A stretch of DNA of 8,177 bases from Inquilinus sp. Lineage in GTDB: Bacteria > Pseudomonadota > Alphaproteobacteria > DSM-16000 > Inquilinaceae. The DNA lies in NCBI GenBank assembly GCA_013003675.1, contig JABDIP010000400.1:1-8177 (forward strand). Direction: 5' to 3'. A program made the position numbers and the translations under genes. The notes under the pieces are model-generated. The model saw only the letters and a list, made by a program, of their open reading frames with translations, was not told where the DNA came from and made no database searches. Each line of letters begins with the position of its first letter. The stretch's first letter is position 1. Of this stretch, positions 1-5,167 are shown one piece after another.

Positions 1-1006
1 TCACCGCGCCGACCGTGAGCGACGCGCTGTCGGCCATCACCAGCACGCCATAGGTCGCCAACAGCACGGCGATCAGGGCGAATGGCAGGCCGGGCAGGAA
101 GCCGACGACGCAGGCGATGGCGGCGGATGCCAGCATGATCGTCGTCAACGCCCGGCGACGGCCGAATCGAAGGGCCGCCTCGTTGCCGAGAATGCTTGCC
201 GGGACGCCGAGCAGCAGGATCGCCGTCGCGACCCAGGTGATCGGCGACAGATTGGCACCCGCCGGCAGCCCCGCGGCGACGACTAGGAAGGCGACCAGCC
301 ACGAGCGGAAACCGAACAGCTCCCAGCTATGGGCGGCGTAGCCGAGCACATAGCCCATCGCCGCCCGATTGCGGAAGACCGGCCGGAAATCGAGCAACGC
401 GGCCGCCTCGGCACGGCGCGGCGCCGGCGCCGACGGGGCCGCCGCCCAGGCGGCGATCGCCAACGCCGCCACGGCGCCGAGGGCGGACAGGCCGAACGCC
501 CAGCGCCAGCCGAGCCAGTCGGCGAGAAGGCCGGCCGCCATGACGCTGGCACTGCTGCCGATGGCGAAGGAGGCGGTGTAGAACGAGAGGTAGCGGGTCG
601 CCCGGGGCCCGCTCACCCGGTCGCTGAGAATGCGCAGGCCCGGCATATAGGTGCCGGCCAACCCCACGCCGGCCAGGGCGCGCAGGCAGAGCGCGCTCCA
701 GAAGCCGGTGGCGAACAGCCCGAACAGCAGCGCCGCGCCGCCGGCCAGCATCGTGGAGGCGAGATAGATCCGGCGCGGGTCGACCCGGTCGGTCAGGCTG
801 ACCAGCACCGCCACGGCCACGGCATAGCCGCCGTAGAACACGCCGTTGATCCAACCGGCCGCGGTATTGCTCAGCCGCCACTCGGCAATGAAATTCGGCA
901 GCAGGGCCGGGAAGGTCATCGTCCCGGCCATGCCCAGCACCTCGGCGGTGCAGAGGGCGGCGACCAGCGCGCCGCCTTGGATTCCGGGCTTGGGTAGGGC
1001 GGTCAG
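1..1006 (-). CDS. MFS transporter, 3' end beyond the left edge
   Basis: Predicted inner-membrane secondary transporter of the major facilitator superfamily; the substrate cannot be told from sequence. The minus-strand frame stays open to base 1, showing about 335 residues of a protein usually near 400. Numbered from CTG 1006, residues 11-37 form a first hydrophobic segment that continues through AEVLGMAGTMTFPALLPNF. A second helix follows, then LTDRVDPRRIY (about 71-81), a variant of the MFS loop 2-3 motif A. More hydrophobic helices come after, with GYAAHSWELFGFRSW between the two halves and VMADSASLT near the cut end. The start is unresolved. ATG 931 has a good GAGGTG Shine-Dalgarno (SD) at 6 bases, and GTG 940 is another option, but both remove most of helix 1. 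I see no ATG, GTG or TTG between 940 and about 1100 in this frame. CTG 1006, overlapping the lpdA stop as CTGA, is the only nearby codon that keeps helix 1. The gene follows lpdA directly and is probably cotranscribed with it. Confidence 0.85.
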   Translation of the reverse strand, partial: MTALPKPGIQGGALVAALCTAEVLGMAGTMTFPALLPNFIAEWRLSNTAAGWINGVFYGGYAVAVAVLVSLTDRVDPRRIYLASTMLAGGAALLFGLFATGFWSALCLRALAGVGLAGTYMPGLRILSDRVSGPRATRYLSFYTASFAIGSSASVMAAGLLADWLGWRWAFGLSALGAVAALAIAAWAAAPSAPAPRRAEAAALLDFRPVFRNRAAMGYVLGYAAHSWELFGFRSWLVAFLVVAAGLPAGANLSPITWVATAILLLGVPASILGNEAALRFGRRRALTTIMLASAAIACVVGFLPGLPFALIAVLLATYGVLVMADSASLTVGAV

Positions 1007-2397
1007 ATGTGCAGCGCCCGGCCGCCCACCGCCAGCGCCGCTTCCTTCACCGCCTCGTTGAGGGGCGGGTGGGCATGGCAGGTCCGGGCGATGTCCTCGG
1101 CTGAGGCGCCGAACTCGATCGCCATCGCCGCCTCGGCGATCATCGTGCCGGCCTCGGCCGACAGGATGTGGACGCCCAGGACCTTGTCGGTCTTGGCGTC
1201 GGCGAGGATCTTCACGAAGCCCTCGGTGGCGTTCATCGCCCGTGCCCGACCGTTGGCGGTGAGCGGAAACTTACCGGCCTTGTAGGCGATGCCGGCCTCC
1301 TTCAGCTGCTCCTCGGTGCGGCCGACCTGCGCCACCTCGGGCCAAGTGTAGACCACGCCCGGGATGGCGTCGTAGTTCACATGGCCCTTCTGTCCAGCGA
1401 GCAATTCGGCGAGCGCCACGCCCTCCTCTTCCGCCTTGTGCGCCAGCATCGGGCCGACGATCACGTCGCCGATGGCGTAGATGCCCTTGACCGACGTGGC
1501 GTAGTGCCCATCGGTGGCGACGCGGCCGCGCTCATCGGTGTCGACGCCGATCTTGTCGAGGCCGAGCCCGCCGGTATTGGCGACCCGGCCGATCGACAGC
1601 AGCACGATGTCGGCTTCCAGCGTCTCCGCCTTGCCGCCCTTGGCGGGCTCCAGCGTCAGCGCCACGCCCTTCGCCGACGCCTTGGCGCCGGTGACCTTGG
1701 TGCCCAGCTTGAACGCCATGCCCTGCTTTTTCAGGATGCGCTGCATATGCTTGGACACTTCACCATCCATGCCGGGCAGGATGCGGTCGAGGAATTCGAC
1801 GACCGTCACCTGCGAGCCCAGGCGCTGCCACACCGAGCCCATCTCCAGCCCGATATAGCCGCCGCCGATGACCACCAGGCGCTTGGGCACGCTGTCGAGT
1901 TCGAGCGCGCCGGTCGACGAGACGATACGCTTTTCGTCGATCTCGACGCCCTTCAGCGGCGCCACGGCGGAGCCGGTGGCGATGACGATCGACTTGGCCT
2001 TGTAGGACTTCCCGCCCACCTCGACGGTGTCGGCGGCGGCGATCCGGCCCTCGCCCTTCAGCCAGGTCACCTTGTTCTTCTTGAACAGGAATTCGACGCC
2101 GGCGGTGTTCGCCTTGACCACCGAATCCTTGTGGCCCATCAGCCCTTTCAGGTCGAGATCGACCTTGCCGACCTTGACGCCGAAGGCGGCGAGGCCGTGC
2201 TGGGCCTCCTCGAATTTCTCGGAGGCCTGGAGCAGCGCCTTGGAGGGGATGCAGCCGACATTGAGGCAGACGCCGCCGAGCGTCGCGCGCTTCTCGACGC
2301 AGGCGGTCCTGAGGCCGAGTTGCGCGGCACGGATGGCGCAGACATAGCCGCCCGGCCCGCTGCCGATCACGATCACGTCGAAGCTGTCGTCGCTCAT
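1003..2397 (-). CDS. lpdA: Dihydrolipoyl dehydrogenase (E3)
   Basis: FAD-dependent disulfide oxidoreductase that reoxidises the dihydrolipoyl group of E2 and passes electrons to NAD+; cytoplasmic E3 subunit of 2-oxo acid dehydrogenase complexes. The 464 residues match the family length. Visible features in order: FAD-binding IGSGPGG (11-17), redox-active disulfide in GGVCLNVGC (Cys44, Cys49), ATGS (140-143), NAD-binding IGGGYIG (177-183), second FAD motif GIYAIGD (305-311), and the C-terminal dimer domain with the catalytic His443-Glu448 pair in HAHPPLNEA. That motif usually reads HPT, so Pro444 is a small departure next to the catalytic His. I chose ATG 2397 over an in-frame ATG at 2460, because family members begin just before the FAD motif and the extra residues are low-complexity. 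AGGA lies 3 bases upstream, a close and weak SD. Given the sucA and odhB genes nearby it most likely serves OGDH, but it could also serve pyruvate dehydrogenase. Confidence 0.97.
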   Translation of the reverse strand: MSDDSFDVIVIGSGPGGYVCAIRAAQLGLRTACVEKRATLGGVCLNVGCIPSKALLQASEKFEEAQHGLAAFGVKVGKVDLDLKGLMGHKDSVVKANTAGVEFLFKKNKVTWLKGEGRIAAADTVEVGGKSYKAKSIVIATGSAVAPLKGVEIDEKRIVSSTGALELDSVPKRLVVIGGGYIGLEMGSVWQRLGSQVTVVEFLDRILPGMDGEVSKHMQRILKKQGMAFKLGTKVTGAKASAKGVALTLEPAKGGKAETLEADIVLLSIGRVANTGGLGLDKIGVDTDERGRVATDGHYATSVKGIYAIGDVIVGPMLAHKAEEEGVALAELLAGQKGHVNYDAIPGVVYTWPEVAQVGRTEEQLKEAGIAYKAGKFPLTANGRARAMNATEGFVKILADAKTDKVLGVHILSAEAGTMIAEAAMAIEFGASAEDIARTCHAHPPLNEAVKEAALAVGGRALHI

Positions 2398-2506
2398 CCG
2401 TCCTGACCCTGTTCCGGGAACCCGATGCGGGCCGGCCGGCCCGGCCGCACCATGCCGCAAGCGGCGAAGCGGAACAAGGGGCGGCGGCCGGTCGGTTCTT
2501 GCGAGC

Positions 2507-2531
2507 GCCGGCCTGCCGTCGGCGGGCCGGC
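2507..2531. repeat. GC-rich inverted repeat in the lpdA/M48 divergent gap
   Basis: GCCGGCCTGCCG (2507-2518) faces CGGCGGGCCGGC (2520-2531), complementary at 11 of 12 positions, the remaining pair being T-G. The loop is tiny, so the inner pairs would open in a real hairpin. It sits within the 258 bases (2398-2655) separating divergent lpdA and the M48 gene, where I find no supported gene. The stretch 2400-2570 is very GC-rich, while 2578-2640 is locally AT-rich and more promoter-like. The dyad could be a leader hairpin of lpdA or simply chance in GC-rich DNA. Confidence 0.35.
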
Positions 2532-2601
2532 CGCAGTACCGGCGACGCCGCCGGGCCGCCTGGGTGAGCCGCCGATATCATGCAACTTAAGGTGAAAAAT
2601 A

Positions 2602-2630
2602 TTGCTCCGGCTGCTCGTTTTCCCTATCCT
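2602..2630 (+). promoter_or_regulatory. Candidate promoter of the M48 gene
   Basis: TTGCTC (2602-2607) and TATCCT (2625-2630) are separated by 17 bases, matching the sigma-70 -35 and -10 consensus at 3 and 4 of 6 positions. They lie in the only AT-rich part of the gap, about 25 bases upstream of the ATG at 2656, so transcription would start just before the ribosome binding site. The match is modest and unproven. Confidence 0.3.
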
Positions 2631-2643
2631 GCTCGAAAATTGT

Positions 2644-2653
2644 GGGGGGAAGG
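2644..2653 (+). promoter_or_regulatory. Ribosome binding site that decides the M48 start
   Basis: A purine run of six G followed by AAGG lies just before the ATG at 2656. It supports that start over the in-frame TTG at 2602, which would add 18 residues ahead of an otherwise typical lipoprotein signal peptide. Confidence 0.6.
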
Positions 2654-2655
2654 CC

Positions 2656-3747
2656 ATGAAACATCCAAGAATGGCAGACGCGCTGCCAATTCTGGCGGCG
2701 ACGCTGACGCTGTTGGCCGCATGCGCGGCGCCGACAACGGCCGTTCCGATCGGGACGGCGGCGATGGTCGCGGTGGAGACGGATGCGCAGCGCCAATACG
2801 TCATTAAGCGGCAGATCTCGGAAAGGGAGCGACTGCACCGGGTGGCCTGGCCGCTTCTCGCGGCGAACGCCCCGCTATGCGGGAACGACGTTCGACCCGC
2901 CTTCGGGCTCACGGTGTGGAACCTCGACAATGTCGCAGATGAGTTCAAGCCGGTGGCACGAACCGACTTTTCGCTGTCCGACCGGCTCTCCGTCCAATCG
3001 GTCGTGCCCGGCTCGCCGAGCGACGCGGCCGGTCTGCGCCCGGGCGATGAGATCGTGCGGATCGGCGGCCAGACGGCGCCGCGAGGTCGCAATGCCAGCC
3101 AAGAGTTCGTGGACCGGCTGACCGCCACCACCGCTGACGGGCCCGTCGTGCTGGAGGTCGCTCGCCAGCAGGAGCCACTGACGATCGAACTGGCGTCGGC
3201 GAAATCCTGCGACTACGGCATCGTTCTCGAGGATGGCGGCCAGATCAATGCCTATGCCGACGGCTCGAACATCATGGTGACCCGTGGGATGATGCGATTC
3301 GTCGAAAGCGACGACGAACTCGCGCTCGTCATTGCTCATGAGTTGGCCCACAACGCCATGGGTCACGTGGATTCAAAGCAGCAGAACGCCGTTGCCGGCG
3401 GTGTCGGCGGCCTTCTGATCGATCTGCTATTCGCGGCGGGGGGTTACGACACCGGCGGGGCGTTCACCGATATGGGCATGGATGTGGGGGCCGTCAGCTA
3501 CAGCGTCGAATTCGAGCAGGAGGCCGACTATGTCGGCATGTATTTCCTGGAGCGGGCGGGCTTCGGTGGTGCGACCGTCGCCGATTTCTGGAGGCGCATG
3601 GCGGCCGAAGATCCAGGGTCGATCGACGAACGCTGGTCGCACCCGACGACGCCCGAGCGGTTCATCATGATCGAGCTGGCCAAGGCCGAGATCGAACAGA
3701 AGGTCCAAGACGGGGTGCCGCTGGTGCCCAACCGGCGCCCTGAATAG
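2656..3747 (+). CDS. PDZ-domain M48-family metalloprotease, predicted lipoprotein
   Basis: Predicted envelope zinc endopeptidase of 363 residues. The signal peptide has a basic N-terminus, a hydrophobic core and a lipobox LAAC with Cys23. Ala at +2 gives no Asp inner-membrane retention signal, so an outer-membrane periplasmic face is likely. A PDZ-like domain spans roughly 108-180 (VVPGSPSDAAGLRPGDEIVR at 116-135). The M48 domain follows, with HELAH (His228, Glu229, His232) and the likely third zinc ligand Glu289 in EQEADYVG. A conserved-type SHPTTPERF (328-336) lies near the end. A glycine-rich hydrophobic stretch (about 245-270) follows the active site. Cys75 and Cys185 flank the PDZ domain and could form a disulfide. 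The relatives I would name are Oma1/BepA/LoiP-like quality-control proteases; the substrate is unknown. The gene is opposite in strand to all its neighbours, diverging from lpdA and converging on odhB. Nothing in the protein suggests a role in the OGDH complex, so the placement is probably incidental. All visible zinc-site residues are intact. Confidence 0.92.
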   Translation: MKHPRMADALPILAATLTLLAACAAPTTAVPIGTAAMVAVETDAQRQYVIKRQISERERLHRVAWPLLAANAPLCGNDVRPAFGLTVWNLDNVADEFKPVARTDFSLSDRLSVQSVVPGSPSDAAGLRPGDEIVRIGGQTAPRGRNASQEFVDRLTATTADGPVVLEVARQQEPLTIELASAKSCDYGIVLEDGGQINAYADGSNIMVTRGMMRFVESDDELALVIAHELAHNAMGHVDSKQQNAVAGGVGGLLIDLLFAAGGYDTGGAFTDMGMDVGAVSYSVEFEQEADYVGMYFLERAGFGGATVADFWRRMAAEDPGSIDERWSHPTTPERFIMIELAKAEIEQKVQDGVPLVPNRRPE

Positions 3748-3754
3748 TTGCCCG

Positions 3755-3797
3755 CAGCCGGTGGCACCGACGCGTCAGCCGCGTCGGTGCCTGGCTG
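3755..3797. terminator. Bidirectional hairpin between convergent M48 and odhB genes
   Basis: GGCACCGACGCG (3763-3774) and CGCGTCGGTGCC (3780-3791) form a perfect 12-bp stem with a 5-base loop. CAGCC (3755-3759) and GGCTG (3793-3797) extend it past a small internal loop. It fills most of the 89-base gap between the M48 stop (3747) and the odhB stop (3837). No T-run follows on either strand, so it is not a textbook intrinsic terminator, but position and strength suit termination or 3'-end protection for both transcripts. Confidence 0.65.
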
Positions 3798-3836
3798 AAG
3801 AAGACGGACAATCCAGCCGCGGCCGCCGGGCCCGGC

Positions 3837-5105
3837 CTATACGTCGAGCAGCAGGCGCTGCGGGTCCTCGACCATCTCCTTGACGCGGACCAGGAAGGTC
3901 ACCGCCTCGCGACCGTCGATGATGCGGTGGTCGTAGCTGAGCGCGACATACATCATCGGCCGCACCTCGACCTTGTCGCCGATCGCCACCGCCCGGTTCT
4001 GGATCTTGTGCATGCCCAGAATGCCGGATTGCGGCGGGTTGAGGATCGGCGTGGAGAGCAGCGAGCCGAACACGCCGCCATTGGTGATGGTGAAGGTGCC
4101 GCCGGTGAGATCCGCCATCGACAGTTGGCCGTCGCGGGCGCGGCGGCCGAGTTCGGCGATGCCGGCCTCGACCTCGGCGAAGCCCAGACGGTCGCAATCG
4201 CGCAGCACCGGAACGACGAGGCCGTTCGGCGTGCTGACCGCGACGCCGATGTCGTAGTGGTTCTTGTAGACGAGGTCGTCGCCGTCGATCTCCGCGTTGA
4301 CCGCCGGCAGTTCCTTCAGCGCCGCGACGGCGGCCTTCACGAAGAACGACATGAAGCCGAGCTTGATGCCGTGCTTCTTCTCGAAGCCTTCCTTGTACTG
4401 GGCGCGCAGCGCCATCAGCGCGCCCATGTCGATCTCGTTGAAGGTGGTCAGCATGGCGGCGGTGTTCTGCGCCTGCTTCAGCCGAGTGGCGATGGTCTTG
4501 CGGAGCTTGGTCATGCGGACCCGCTCCTCGCGCTCCTTCTGCGGCCGCTCCGCCGATTCCGGACGCTGGAAGGCCGGCACCTCGATCACCGCCGAATCGA
4601 GCGCCGCGGCCGGCTGGGGCACCGGCTGGGCGCCGGGGCTGGTGGCGCTCTCCAGGAAGGAGATCACGTCGCCCTTGGTGATACGGCCGTCCTTGCCGGT
4701 GCCCGATATGGCCCTGGGGTCGAGGTCGTTCTCGGCGATCAGCTTGGCGGCCGCGGGCATGATCTCGGGATCGCTCCCATTGCCGGCGGCGGCTGTCGGC
4801 GCGGCTGCCGGGGCTTCCGATTTGACGGCGGCCTCGGCGTTCTTCGGCGTCGCCGCGGTCGCGCCGCCGCCTTCGCCGATCACCCCGAGGATGGCGCCCA
4901 CCTCGACGGTATCGCCGGCGGGAACCATGATCTCCGACAGGATGCCGGCCTCGGTCGCATTGACCTCCAGCGTTACCTTGTCGGTTTCCAGCTCGACCAG
5001 CGCCTCGTCCCGGCCGACGCTGTCGCCGACCTGCTTCAGCCACTGGGCGACGGTGGCCTCGCTGACGGATTCGCCGAGCGTGGGAACCACGATTTCGATG
5101 CTCAT
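3837..5105 (-). CDS. odhB: Dihydrolipoyllysine-residue succinyltransferase (E2 of 2-oxoglutarate dehydrogenase)
   Basis: Core subunit of the OGDH complex: it accepts the succinyl group from E1 on its lipoyl arm and transfers it to CoA, giving succinyl-CoA. The 422 residues carry one lipoyl domain (1-78) with the lipoylated Lys43 in ELETDKVTLEV. An Ala/Pro-rich linker (about 82-110) follows, then a peripheral subunit-binding domain (about 113-152, MPAAAKLIAEN to GRITKGDVISFLE), a second linker, and the catalytic acyltransferase domain (about 195-422). The catalytic motif DHRIIDG holds His393 and Asp397. NTAAMLTTFNEIDM is typical of succinyl- rather than acetyltransferases. The start at 5105 is well supported: AGGAAG lies 5 bases upstream and the protein begins directly with the lipoyl domain. 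It follows sucA by 62 bases on the same strand, so the two are probably one transcript. The stop is TAG, with a strong hairpin just beyond it. Confidence 0.98.
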   Translation of the reverse strand: MSIEIVVPTLGESVSEATVAQWLKQVGDSVGRDEALVELETDKVTLEVNATEAGILSEIMVPAGDTVEVGAILGVIGEGGGATAATPKNAEAAVKSEAPAAAPTAAAGNGSDPEIMPAAAKLIAENDLDPRAISGTGKDGRITKGDVISFLESATSPGAQPVPQPAAALDSAVIEVPAFQRPESAERPQKEREERVRMTKLRKTIATRLKQAQNTAAMLTTFNEIDMGALMALRAQYKEGFEKKHGIKLGFMSFFVKAAVAALKELPAVNAEIDGDDLVYKNHYDIGVAVSTPNGLVVPVLRDCDRLGFAEVEAGIAELGRRARDGQLSMADLTGGTFTITNGGVFGSLLSTPILNPPQSGILGMHKIQNRAVAIGDKVEVRPMMYVALSYDHRIIDGREAVTFLVRVKEMVEDPQRLLLDV

Positions 5106-5110
5106 CGCCG

Positions 5111-5116
5111 CTTCCT
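5111..5116 (-). promoter_or_regulatory. Ribosome binding site of odhB
   Basis: AGGAAG on the minus strand, 5 bases from the ATG at 5105, within the short sucA-odhB spacer (5106-5167). It fixes the odhB start and shows that E2 is translated independently of sucA termination. I see no hairpin or promoter in the rest of the spacer. Confidence 0.7.
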
Positions 5117-5167
5117 TTGATCCTGCAGCCTGTGTTTGCCGATACCGGCCGCCCGATGGCGCCCGTT

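Noticed and set aside
327..881. Minus-strand open frame of 184 codons inside the MFS gene
   Set aside because: It is out of frame with the hydrophobic MFS reading frame and its translation is Arg/Gly-rich without motifs.
1168..2406. 412-codon plus-strand open frame opposite lpdA
   Set aside because: It is antisense to a clear lpdA with intact motifs. Its translation is rich in His, Asp, Arg and Gly without domain motifs, as expected for the mirror of a GC-rich gene.
2454..2465. GCCGCAAGCGGC short palindrome upstream of lpdA
   Set aside because: Loop of only 2 bases and only 5-bp arms; expected by chance in such GC-rich sequence.
2394..3131. 245-codon minus-strand open frame opposite the M48 gene and the gap
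   Set aside because: Antisense to the signal peptide and PDZ region of a well-supported gene; Ser/Arg-rich with no motif.
3927..5120. 397-codon plus-strand open frame opposite odhB
   Set aside because: Antisense shadow of odhB with the same mirrored composition; no domain seen.
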